Below are positions 1 through 11,302 of a stretch of DNA of 64,000 bases, piece after piece. The stretch's first letter is position 1; every line of letters begins with the position of its first letter. The DNA is taken from NCBI GenBank assembly GCA_020091685.1, contig CM034599.1, forward strand, positions 33,891,920-33,955,919, given 5' to 3'. The notes under the pieces were generated by a model, which was not told the DNA's origin, did not search any database, and worked only from the letters and a program-made list of their open reading frames with translations. This DNA is from Lutjanus erythropterus. Taxonomy: Eukaryota > Chordata > Actinopteri > Lutjaniformes > Lutjanidae. Both the position numbers and the translations under genes were made by a program.

Positions 1-440
1 TCTCCGCCGCCAGTGCGGTCAGACGGCTTTTCACCCAGTTCCAGAAAAGCAGGCGAGTGTTTGTGGTGTCAAGTTGTTTCCAGAGTCTCTGATATCCCCG
101 GATGGACAACGTTGTACCAAAAAACGGCAAAGACACAGAAGAGAGGAGCGCGTTACTGTCTTATTAAATGTCCATAAATGAAACAAGTAGCATTATTTTC
201 CAGTTTGCCGCCACTCTGAAACATTTCGATGTAAATATTCTGGTACTTCCCAATATCCAGCACACACACACAAAACACACAAACACACACTGGCTAGCCG
301 TTACCATTTGGTGGCTAGCTCAGGAAAGTACAAACATTCAGCTGTTCTTGTCCACACTCCACTGACAGACGGTGTACTATGTCAGCCTTTTTTAGCAGTT
401 TAGGAAACGCAGAACAAACGGTGAGATTTCCATTTAACTG
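1..440. other. GC-richer left-edge region, possible end of a neighbouring gene
   Basis: The first 120 bases are richer in CpG than what follows. On the minus strand an open frame of about 50 codons runs off the left edge and includes the stretch RLLFWNWVKSRLTALAAE, which has a protein-like composition, but no in-frame ATG is visible. On the + strand an ATG at 379 opens a 14-codon frame (MSAFFSSLGNAEQT) that meets a donor-like ACG/GTGAGA at 421. I recognise neither. The region could be the first exon or shared promoter of a gene lying to the left, but the evidence is weak. Confidence 0.2.
261..290. repeat. Imperfect (CA)n tract
   Basis: This is a short CA microsatellite interrupted by two AA insertions. 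Confidence 0.85.
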
Positions 441-3400
441 CTTTAAGGAAAGTCAGTTAACTCTTGCTGACCTCCCCTCCTTAAGTGTTAGTGACCCAAA
501 GAGGTCGAGGAGTCTGCTTTTGAATGGTGTATTTTTTCTGTATTTTTTTTAATTGTATTTTTCTTTTCTGCAAAAATTCTGCACTCCCATTGGCTAGAAA
601 TATGGCGGTAGACAGTTAGCCTTTCTAAAAGGTGTGCCTAAATGCCTGATCTAGTGCGTGGTTTGGCCCTCACACAGAGGCACACTCTCATGAAAGCAGG
701 GTCGGAGGCGAGGATGTGTTGAAGGTCCTGTTGGTAATGGCGTTCGGCTGGCAGGGGTGAGGCGGTCGACCTTGTTGCTCCGTGTACCAGTATTCAAAGT
801 CAAAAGAGGAGTTTTCAGTTTCTTACAGACCTGACATTGCATACTTTCTTTGTGTGTATTGTTCTGTTCTGTACTTCTTTTTTGTTGTGTTTCTTTCTGA
901 ATTTTATCAGACTGGGCAGCTTTCTTTTATGACACAAGCTGACTCTTTTTGACTTTAGAAAACCTATTGTAGAGAAAATGTTTTTTCTATAATATAAAAG
1001 GAAACTCTGACATTGATATTGGTACTGTCATTTTTTTCACTTCTGTTTCAGGAAAAAAAAAAACAATACATATTTTTTAGCTCGCCTCTTGGGTAATAAT
1101 TACTAAGAAATTCAAAATTTAAAAAAATTACCACTCACTTTTAGTGACTTTAAGATGCCTTTAACCTCTCCATTCCATCTCATCTCTAGAGTTTTTCTAT
1201 CTTTGTGTAGTATATTAATGCTATTTTAAACAAAAGGACTACAAATATCTAAAGGTCACTTGGCATTCTTTTCTTTTTTTTACTTCTTGTGTGTGTATAG
1301 GATGACTTCCTTACATTTAAGAGGCATGTAAAAAGGAGCTCAGTATATTTCTGTCTGTTTATATCGCTTCCCTTTTTGTATCCTTTGTAATTGTACATGT
1401 TGCGTTGTATGCTAAGAGAGAGCGCAAAATAAAGAGAGGAGTGACAGCTGGGCACAGTGAAGGTTGATTTGCGCTCAGCAGCCTCAACTCTCTACTCTGT
1501 CCCTGTATGTATTTCCATTTATTCTGTTTTTTTTTTTCTTTCTTTCTTAGCAAGTACTTTCAAAGAACTCTGTACATTTTAACATAAAATGAAAATAAAT
1601 TATGTTGAGCCATTCATGTTTTGCTTGAGCTTTTTAAAGTTTCATCTGAGTCAGTTCTACAGCTCCAAAAGGATAAATATACGCTCGTCTTCGCTGAATG
1701 TTTTAGATTTGAAAGTTGCTTTTAAATTTTATAGGAAGGAATTTGGCATGTTGGCAGAATTTGTACAAAGTCTTTAAAGTTTAGAAAATGCCTAATTTTA
1801 AAGGCAGAGTATGCAGGACTTTTACAAAAAGAAAACACTTCAAAATACTCTTCAACTGTTATGTTTTCAAGGTTAGGAATAGGCTTGAATTTGAAAATCT
1901 GTCTTGAAAAATGGTTGATTTTCAACAGAATGTGTAGTGTTGTCAGCACAGTCACTTATGTAAACCAAAAATCTTTTAATACTTGAAATGAAACAATCCC
2001 TTTGTCATATTTGTCATTGATAGCTATGTCCACTGTTGATCCCTTACACTGGAAATTAGCAAGCATTAAATAATCATGAAAAATACATACAACCAAAGTT
2101 AATATTAACAGCTGGTAAGTAAGTTACAATATACATTGACTGCTGTGGGTATAAGGACATGTGCAATTTCATTTATAGTAACAACTCTCATGTAATGATA
2201 AATACTTTGACAGACAAAAAGCTGTTTGAACCCTGCATTAGGTACTGGACTAATTGTGACAACCTTACAACTGAAGTCAGTGGTGTCAGGAACTAGCACC
2301 GCAAATCTGATGACTACCAGTAAATAAGCAACAAAGTCTGTTGGAAAACCTATTTAGGTATTTTATAGGAGTTTAAAACTCAAACTTAAACATATTTTGT
2401 TATAAGGTGTGTGACATCACATTTTTCCCAAAACAGCTCTACACATGTTAAACAAAATAGAAAATGAAGGATCAGTGCTAGATTCTGTTTCATACGAGAA
2501 ATTCAGTTTCACAGATTCAAACAACTAATAATACATTGATTCATTTTACCACATTTTAGTGAACCTTGTTTATAGACTTCCAGGCATCAGCTCAGACACT
2601 TTTAGAATTGCTTTGACCACTTGTGGCCACTAGATGTCCCTGTAGTACGTGAGCATGCCATGTCAAACAGCACAATGTTATTATCTCCTCACCTCACTTG
2701 AAGCTCATTGGATTTTGCTCTCTTGTGAATGACATGGACCTGTTTCTCATATAATATCTCTCGACACACAGAAGTCATGTTTGTCATGTCATGTAAAGAG
2801 CTCCATCCCTGATCAAGTCCCTGGTGTCACTATAATTTGTGAACGCCTCCCAATTGCACCATTATACTCAAGGTGGTGTTTGGTTGCTTAACATTTTCTT
2901 CTTAACATTCCTTCCAAAACATACTGTGGAAACCAAAAAAAAAAGGCCAGTCACTGACTTGCAGCAACATATTTCCATTTTTTATAATAATTATCTTCAT
3001 GTGCTCGGTCCTGCTGAATAAGCAACATCCCCAAACTGTAATCACCTGGTGTCTGCCCTCAGTTATTCAATGGTTAACATCAATTCACTGCATTGAAAGC
3101 ATAGAGTCACTGTCATCGTTGTGTAACATCTGGCCAATGGACTGATCGAACTGAACTGGTTTAACAGGTTGGTAAAAGTAGTTGTCCCAGTTGTTGTTTT
3201 TAAAAAAATATTTTTTTATTGATAAAGATGAAGATACAGATAGCATACAACTGTTCTTGATTTAACATTTTCAACAATATTAAAAACAAAGCAAACCTCA
3301 AATAACAAAGTCAAAGAAGAAAAGAGAAAAACGGAGGATCCAAAAGGAAAAAAAGATGTGCCATGCGCTTTCTCTCTTCCCTTAAAATAATGACAACACA

Positions 3401-3700
3401 AAAAGACAAACAACCTCCCACCCCAAAAACCCCTGAATTTGATTTGGTTTTTAGCACTTTAGCAGCAGAAAAACTGTCATATTAATGATGTAAATATAAA
3501 ATATATATTTGGATATAAAATAAAATTAAGTCCAGACAGCAGGTTAATGTCAGCCATCACATTAGAGATGAGGTAAGGCATCTATGAAAGCTCCCAAATC
3601 TTCCTAAACGTTGTGGACCTTTTTTAAAACATTGTAAAGGATCTTCTCTGGACTACAGTACGACGGGGAGTTTTGAGACCATTACAGTACAGGTTTTAGA
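441..3700. other. AT-rich intergenic sequence
   Basis: I see no supported gene here. A CCAAT-like box (CCATTGGCT) and an ATATGGCGG motif resembling a YY1 site lie close together near 590-605, but no exon follows on either strand that I can support. The stretch has homopolymer A/T runs and only short chance open frames. Confidence 0.6.
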
Positions 3701-3758
3701 GGTGAACAATTACTGATATGGTGATCTGAAATGAAAAAGACCTTTTCTGTCTGTTTTG

Positions 3759-3803
3759 ACAGAAATGTACTCATAGCATGCATTGCTATGAGTACATTTC
3801 TGT
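3759..3803. repeat. Perfect palindrome, 19-bp arms, 7-nt loop
   Basis: The left arm ACAGAAATGTACTCATAGC (3759-3777) and the right arm 3785-3803 are exact reverse complements around the loop ATGCATT. The core GTACTCATAGCAATGCAT recurs at about 3970-3987 in the neighbouring repeat, so the palindrome is probably a fragment of the same family. Confidence 0.85.
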
Positions 3804-3902
3804 TAATTAATTGAACTGGCAAAACTGATCCCTGATATCTGAGTGTAGTGTTTTATCTTGATCTCTGTGCTCTTATCTTCCATTTACTTTAACTGATGAC
3901 AC

Positions 3903-4440
3903 AGAGGGTAACATTTCAGTAATACTTTCAATTATAATGCATTATAAACTTACCTATTATGCATTATAATGTACTCATAGCAATGCATAAGTAAAGGTAT
4001 AAACACTCATAAATATTCATACTTTAGAACAATAATCATAATAGCTTATAAGGTCAGGCATCATAATACTTAATTGCTTAAACTGATATTTTTTCTCTTT
4101 AGGTAAAACAAACAGTGACCACTTATAGTGACTTACATCCAGCTTTAATGTACATCAGGAATTTCAGTACTTTACTTAAAGAACCCAGTGACCACTTAGA
4201 GTAACTGTAAGTAACAGTGATTATAATGCATCATGAAATGATTATAATATATAACAACTATGAGAATTAGAATTAACTATGATTCTTGACCAAAAAAATG
4301 TCAATGAGTGACCAGCAGTTATGAAATATTATGATACTTGACCTCGCAAGTCTTTATAAAATGCTCTATAATGTGTTATGATTATTGTTATGAGTATGTT
4401 TATAATGCAATATAGACATGGGGTCATAGAAAGTGTTGCC
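3903..4440. mobile_element. MITE-like repeat rich in TTATAATGCATTATAA motifs
   Basis: The stretch contains many short inverted motifs (ATTATAATGCATTATAA, TTATAAGGTCAGGCATCATAA). It begins with GGGTAACATTTCAGTAATAC and ends with GGGGTCATAGAAAGTGTTGCC. Read in reverse complement, the end begins GGCAACACTTTC, so the termini are loosely inverted. This matches a non-coding DNA transposon family common in teleosts. There is no transposase. The family name is not certain. Confidence 0.55.
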
Positions 4441-5744
4441 AGTGTTTCTCATTGTTTGCATGTGTGTTTGTCTTAAAGGTGTGAGCAGCATTTGGAAAGA
4501 AGGTGGAGCTGCATACAGTGAACTCTCAGGCTTCACGGGTTTTTACACGTTGTTCATTGTTCATTGTGCAGTGTTTATTCCTCCATGTATTCTGTCTGTA
4601 AAGCTCTTAGTGTCAAACTGAACTTTTCTGGTTAGTGCCTTTTTGCTTTCTCTTCTACTTTTCAGTCATATCAGCTGAGACATGGTTGAAGGTTGTGGCT
4701 CTGTTAACTGCCAACTGGTTAATATACAAGATATAATATATATAAGTGGGATAGTAGTGTTGTTGGCTCTATTTGCAAGGTGTTTTCATGTATTCAACAT
4801 ATTATGAATAAGACAAGACTTTGAAGAAAAGAGTGATCTGTACAGTAGGTCTGAAATATTGTTTTACAAATACCAGTTTTAGAAATTTAATAGACTGGAT
4901 CCTATGCTGCATCTACATACTGTGTCCAAATGACATGCAATGATCTTTACACAATAATTATAATAGTGGCCAACAACAACAACAAAACTCTTTCAATGCG
5001 TTAAAAAAACACAACAAAAAGTCCACAATACAATATTTATTGTGATATGTAAAAAACAAAAAAATAATTAGTGAGTTATTGAACAATAAATCTGATATGT
5101 ACAGCATTTTTGTATTTCTGTACATTCATTTTTCCTTACAATTTAAAGTGCTTCTGCTTTCATTTCTTAATAGAATAAAAGAAATCAGCTATGACCTAAG
5201 CATGTGAAAAAAAAAATGCAAATTTATTGTCATGGCAATGAATGTTTGACTTAGAACTGTGGGTACCACAGTTACAAAACAAAGCAATAAAATAATAATA
5301 AAACAAACAAAAAACAGGTTATGTCACAGAAGATAATGTCAGATAATGTCCAGTGTGGTATTGAGACTTTTTTTTTTTTGCAATGTTGCAATATTCAGTA
5401 TAATGTTACAGCCCCACTTTATATATTATTTTATTATAGATAAATAACTGTGACTCCAGTATCAGCATCCCATGACATTTTGAGCAATCTTCATATTTGC
5501 CTTTTTTATTTCATTATGACCTTTAAGGAAATACATAAACTAAATTTGCTGTAAATATATATGACATAATAAGAAGTCTAATTAATGATATGCTGCATAA
5601 TACTTGCAAAAGTACTGACTGTATGTATTTCTTTATTATTATCAGTGAAGTTTGATAGAAACCATGTCTCTGCTGTATCTATTTGTCTGAATGGAGAGGA
5701 ACTCACAAGATGAAATCTGATACTGGAAACAAAATGTCAGACCA
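4441..5744. other. AT-rich intergenic sequence upstream of ap3m2
   Basis: Nothing supportable is seen: AT-rich, with A and T homopolymers and no convincing exon. It ends at the CCAAT/GC-box promoter of ap3m2. Confidence 0.6.
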
Positions 5745-5754
5745 GCTACATCTT

Positions 5755-5995
5755 CAGGCCAATCAGCGGGCAGCTTTGTTGGTGTTTACTGTGGCTGTCC
5801 CTCTATGGTCCAATCACAGCCGAGTCACGAGTCACCAGCTTCCGTATTAATGACCTATGACTTCGTTAGGTGGGCGGGACTTCGCAGCCTCCCTGGATTG
5901 TGACTGGCTGGCCGTACTCCTCCATCCCTTCTCACGTCAGGATCCGCTCCACCTAACGGGAAGCAACGACGGCTGCTTAATCTTTCATTGGGGAA
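5755..5995 (+). promoter_or_regulatory. ap3m2: ap3m2 promoter (CCAAT boxes, GC box, CRE half-site)
   Basis: The stretch is GC- and CpG-richer than its flanks. Visible elements are GCCAAT at 5758-5763, TCCAATCA at 5809-5816, a GC box GGGCGGG at 5872-5878, a CACGTCA half-CRE near 5934, and an inverted CCAAT (CATTGG) near 5985. There is no clear TATA box, which fits a broadly expressed housekeeping gene. The splice donor of the non-coding first exon follows at 6038. The exact start of transcription cannot be read from sequence. Confidence 0.7.
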
Positions 5996-6037
5996 AAAGG
6001 GTGAAAGGCGAGACGAAAACGTACAAATTTGTCTTCG
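5890..6037 (+). other. ap3m2: Probable non-coding exon 1 (5' UTR) of ap3m2
   Basis: A strong donor, TTCG/GTAAGT at 6038, sits just downstream of the promoter elements. The next acceptor with a matching coding exon is TTTAG at 8387. An ATG frame starting at 5857 runs through this exon to 6111 but has no recognisable content and is probably chance. The 5' limit is a guess. Confidence 0.55.
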
Positions 6038-6625
6038 GTAAGTCAGTGGCCATTTATGAAAGAGTCGAGTGGCAAATGTTAATTTTTCATGCAGATAACG
6101 TCGTTGTTTAATCTGTTTTCATCCTCTGTACCGGGTGACGGGGCTTTTCCTCTGTCATGAGACCGTGTGAGGCAGGAGGAGGGACTGATGTAGCATCTTT
6201 TATGAGGACGGAGGCCTTCGACTGATACACGATATATACAGCTAGTTACTCGCTTAAAAGTGTCTTCGAAGTAATAATTATGTGCAGCCTATCTGCACTT
6301 TGTTCGGTCTTGTAGCCCTGAAGTCCGAACACGATATCGTTGTCACATATTTAATGAGTATTCCGGTGTCAAATTTCACAGACACCATGAATTAAAGGTG
6401 ACTAAGGAAGACTTAACTTAATGGTTCCGTGTTAATGCGAATATAACTATGTACTGGCCTCTCTGTATGGAAACAGGTGCGCCAAACTTTTTGTTTTTAA
6501 TGATATTGAATTGTGTGACTTTTTAATTGACCAATTACACTTCATTTCATTTAGTATTTGAGTTCACAGGAGCCATTCATTCACGTGTTGTTGTGAAAAA
6601 AGTTTGCTCAAAGTTTGAGTTTTAC

Positions 6626-6840
6626 TAGATATTTTTTGCAGCAGCCATTTTGACGTGAGATAGTAGAGTAAACACAGGTGTTAACAGTGATACTAATTAA
6701 GGCTCTGTTCCATTCAGGTCATTCAGTCACTGGAAGGGCTCTGCTACACTAAATGGAAGGGGACCTTAACTAGTATAATTTGTAACATCTGCATTTATAC
6801 TACAATTTCATATCAATATGGCTGCCTTGAAGAGGGTCTA
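6626..6840. mobile_element. Foldback MITE, copy A of a three-copy family
   Basis: The left end includes TTTTTTGCAGCAGCCATTTT and the right end, in reverse complement, includes CAAGGCAGCCATATTGATAT, so the termini are inverted repeats. The interior carries ACACAGGTGTTAACAGTGATACTAATTAA. The same signature is found at 18859-19104 and 19430-19637. It is non-coding and lies in intron 1 of ap3m2. It is the most diverged of the three copies. Confidence 0.6.
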
Positions 6841-7263
6841 TTAAAATCCCCAAAATTAAATTTTAGTCATTATCTACCTACCCTTATGCCAAGGATGAGC
6901 AGGTTTAGCGTTTTAGTCTGCAAAACACAGCTGGAGTTTCGCAGGAAAACAGCGTTGCAGAATCTTCCAAACAATTGAAGTGAATGGTGACCAGTTGTCA
7001 AGCGGGGAAAAAAACGAAGAAAAAGTACATAAAATGCCTCCATACTGCTCATCTGGTGTAATCCAAGTTTCCTGTGTTTTTTTTTTTTTTTTTTTGCAAA
7101 ACTGGTCACCAGGTCTGGTCATTTAAAATTGTTTGGGAGATTCTTTAACGCTGTTTTGCTGTGAAACTCCTGCAGTGTTTAGTAGAAAAAAAACTAAACC
7201 TGACCTTCAGTCGGCATGAGGGTGTGTAGATAATGACAGACTTTTCATTGTTGGGTGAACTAT
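6840..7263. mobile_element. Foldback MITE, related to the element at 57243-57843
   Basis: Left and right halves are inverted copies. TTAGTCTGCAAAACACAGCTGGAGTTTCGCAGGAAAAC on the left pairs with the right half, which reads GTTTTGCTGTGAAACTCCTG. The segments ACAGCGTTGCAGAATCTTCC and CATAAAATGCCTCCATACTG recur, diverged, in the 57 kb copy. The right end reads TGACAGACTTTTCATTG then GGGTGAACTATA, matching the family end. The left end is decayed and abuts copy A of the other MITE family. Confidence 0.65.
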
Positions 7264-7265
7264 AA

Positions 7266-8387
7266 TATTAATGTAATAATGTTTTTGTAAGGCTTGTGGA
7301 TTTAACAAGTAGTGAGGATAACAGACTTGACTTGAGGAAATAAGACACTGAAAAATGTCTCGCTCTTCAACATATTCAGAACAGCTGTGTAGTTATACTG
7401 TATCAGTATGATAAACATACACATATTGAGCACACAGACCCACTCTCTTTAACTGAAGAGCATAAGACTTGCTTTTATCCACCAAGAATGTGTCACGTGA
7501 GAGGAGGAGGGGCTGTCTTTTCAATAGTAGGCAACTGGGCATGGAATTGCACTTTATTTTATAAGTTTATCTTTTAGTTTATCAGAGGGGGACTTACGCA
7601 AAGCTTAGCAATTGCCATAGACCCCAACTTAACAAGGACACCAAAAATGCCTCATGAACTTATGGTTAAGAAAACTTTTCAACTTGTCGCTAATTAATTA
7701 TCCTTCTAAAAATCCATACATTACAATAGTATCAGAGTGCTTAATTCACGAATTTCTCTGGGCCTCCACACTGCATTGGACTATTCAGTGATCTTACTGG
7801 GCGTCTGTGGAAATTCTCCAGGAGGACAGTGGCCAACTTGTGTAAACAAACAGCTCTTCGTGGTGTGCAGTAGTGTTGTCATGATACCAGAATTTCTCAT
7901 TTTGATATGATACCTTAAAAAATGTTGATATTTGATACAATTTTCAATACCACTGGGGGAAAATTACTTAACATTACGAATAGGTTTTTTGAGTATCTAC
8001 TATGAGTATCTATCTATGTTTTGTGCACGTAAACAATTTCTCAATACCTTACCACGGTTTTGAAAATCCTGGAGAATTCTGATAGAAATCTGGATACTAC
8101 ACTTTGTACAGATTTCTGAACCATCTCATAGTGGCTGAGATGGTGAGAAATCAAGACACAGCTGCAGCCAGATGATCAGAAATCTGGATACTGAAATCTG
8201 GATCATATATACAGGGATATGAAGAACTGGGTTTGTTATGTTCCATACAGGACAGGATGAAACTCATCGATCATTGACTGATATGGAAAATACTGTTAAA
8301 CACAGAAAAGTAAAAATAATAATTTCATCACATTTGTAAAGTGCAACTTCTCATTGGAATTGCTTTGTTTTCTCTTTCTGTCTTTAG
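7266..8387. other. Rest of ap3m2 intron 1, with a degenerate GATACC repeat
   Basis: Near 7868-7965 a stretch (GTGTTGTCATGATACC, then GATATGATACC) resembles a teleost repeat that begins GTGTTGTCACGATACC. Otherwise this is ordinary intron that ends in a pyrimidine tract and TTTAG. Confidence 0.4.
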
Positions 8388-8407
8388 CCTCTCGGCCTGC
8401 AGCCAAA

Positions 8408-11262
8408 ATGATCCACAGCCTGTTCTTAGTCAACGCCTCAGGGGACATTTTCCTGGAAAAGCACTGGAAGAGCGTGGTCAGTCGCTCCGTGTGTGACTAC
8501 TTCTTCGAGGCACAGGAGCGAGCCACCGAGCCAGAAAACGTCCCACCGGTCATCCCCACACCACATCACTACCTTATCAGTGTGCTCAGGCATCGCATCT
8601 ACTTTGTCGCAGTCATCCAGAGCGAGGTGCCGCCGCTGTTTGTCATTGAGTTCCTGCACAGAGTCGTTGACACGTTCCAGGTTCGGGCTCCCAAACTTTG
8701 GCATTTTTCAGTCCTACTTTTAGTTGAGTTCAAATGACACATACCTAGTTTTAAATATCCATTAACCTATTTGTGTTCTTTGTTCTCAGGACTATTTTGG
8801 AGTGTGTACAGAAGCTGCTATTAAAGACAATGTGGTAGTGGTCTATGAACTACTGGAGGAGATGCTGGACAATGGCTTTCCGCTGGCTACAGAGTCCAAC
8901 ATCCTCAAAGAGCTCATTAAGCCTCCCACCATCCTCCGCACAATGGTCAACACCATCACAGGTACGGTCCATTTACACAAAATCCATAAAATTCAAAATG
9001 GATTGGACACTTTCACTATTAAGAGGACAACTAAATGTTAAGAATATTATGTCCTATCATCATGTTGTTAGATACAGTGTCAGTGAGTAAGTGAAGTTCT
9101 GGATAAATTAGTCCAGGTAGCTGGTTGAAAATATGAGGGGTCGCATTAACTTTTAAGTCACTACAGGTTGAACAGTTGTTGAATAAACTTGTACACGCAT
9201 TTAAAACCATCTCACCTGCAAGGTAGTGCATGTTGTCATTTGGTAGGAAAAGTTTCACATGGAGTGCTTTTAATGTGATGCACTATTTTCCAGAGTCCAA
9301 ATTGATCTCCCTCAGACTGCTTCTGTCCGACCAAGAGTACAAAACCCAAAGACTTCATTTACTGTCAGAAATGACAAAGACAAAGCAGCAAATTCTTACA
9401 TTTAAGAAACTACCAGCAAATGTTTGACATTTTTGCTTGAAAAATTGATTGATAAATTGATTATTGAAATATTTTACAATTAACTTCCTTTCAGTTTACT
9501 AATTAATCAACTAATCGTTGCAGCACTTGTGCTGTGTATATACTTGAGAGGTAAATGTCAACACTTTAGTTCAAACCAAGTACTTTAATGTTCATGTATT
9601 GTTCATAGACACAAAACTGAGATCCTATTCAGATAAAATGATAATGTGATGTCAAGTGAGGTCAAAGTCACAGATGCACCAAATAAGACTGGATAGAATT
9701 AATATCAGACACTTCTCTGTACTGTGTGAATGTTCTTGTTATGTTACATTGGGTTAACATCTGTATTCCAGGTAGCACCAACGTTGGTGAACAGCTCCCT
9801 ACAGGCCAGTTGTCAGTAGTTCCATGGCGACGCACCGGAGTTAAATACACCAACAATGAAGCCTATTTTGACGTGGTGGAGGAGATCGACGCCATCATTG
9901 ATAAATCAGGTATTGCAATCAGTGCACATTGTAACGTAATTTCATTATTAATTAATTACATAATTTTGATTATTGTTGGAGTTTGTCAGGAAAATGTTCA
10001 TACCAACTGCATAAAATATAAACTGCCAGCAATTATTAGTGTCTTCCTTCAAAATTAGTTTTGTTGTTTATTTTTATGGTTTTTGCTTTCTCATATCGAC
10101 TCCCGTCGCTCCTCCTCCTCAGGCTCCACTATCACAGCAGAAATTCAGGGAGTTATTGATGCCTGTGTAAAACTCACCGGCATGCCCGACCTCACTCTCT
10201 CATTTATGGTGAGTTTGCTCTTTTCCCTTTTTATTTACCTAGTGGAGCAAGATTATCAGACTCATGTAGAGCATTTGTAAACATACACATAATTACAAGT
10301 AAAATTTAGTGGGTTACACATTTGTACATTTTATTTTAATCATTCCCAAATCAACCTATCACTCTGTCTCTGTCTCCCAGAATCCTCGGCTGCTGGATGA
10401 TGTCAGCTTCCACCCATGTGTTCGGTTCAAGCGCTGGGAAGCTGAGCGGATCCTCTCCTTCATCCCCCCTGATGGAAACTTCCGGCTGCTCTCCTACCAT
10501 GTCAGCTCTCAGAAGTCAGTGTTTTCTCATTCAGGATCTGTTCATGTTACTAATACAGATGCAACACCCTTCTGCATATATTCCATGTGTTTTTATCCAG
10601 TAGCTACCAGTGTATTGTATGTGTTCTGTCTGAAGCACTGCACTAATATTAACAACAGAATCACAAAACATGACTCTGACTCCTTGTTTGTTGGCCTGCT
10701 GTTTTTCCAGCCTGGTGGCGATCCCGGTGTACGTCAAACACAACATCACCTTCCGGGAGGGGAGCTCCCAGGGGCGTTTTGACTTGACGCTGGGACCCAA
10801 ACAGACCATGGGCAAGGCTGTGGAGTCAGTTCTAGTCAGCAGCCAGTTGCCCCGCGGCGTCCTCAACGCCAATCTCAACCCCTCGCAGGGAACATACACC
10901 TTTGACCCAGTCACAAAGGTACTTAGTAATTGTTGTGGTGGAAGTAGTGAAGTGTACATGAACACAAGAATGGAAATGTATGGCTAGAGGTCAGTTTTGT
11001 TAAAATGGAAGCTGCTGGTCTCAAAACGCCTTCTCCAAGATCAAAGATGCCACTGTTTGCACTGTCTTTTTTTCCAGGTGGTAGTGACCTCATTTTGCCA
11101 TATTGTTGTTTTGCTAGATGTTGTCATGGGATGTTGGTAAGATCAACCCACAGAAGCTTCCCAGTCTGAAAGGCACAATGAGCCTGCAGGCCGGGGCCTC
11201 TAAACCTGACGAGAACCCCACCATCAACATCCAGTTCAAGATCCAACAGATGGCCATCTCAG

Positions 11263-11302
<40 letters not shown>

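Noticed and set aside
640-842. Minus-strand frames of 50-63 codons (for example PAERHYQQDLQHILASDPAF)
   Set aside because: They look protein-like, but two or more frames are open, no splice context is convincing, and I recognise no family.
8354-8407. N-terminal extension MELLCFLF... of ap3m2
   Set aside because: It reads across the intron acceptor; the true start is the ATG at 8408, which gives the conserved MIHSLFL.
8438-8704. Minus-strand open frame opposite ap3m2 exon 2
   Set aside because: It is a shadow of the conserved + strand coding sequence.
10309-10782. 157-aa open frame across ap3m2 exons 6 and 7
   Set aside because: It reads through introns; the spliced exons account for the coding sequence.
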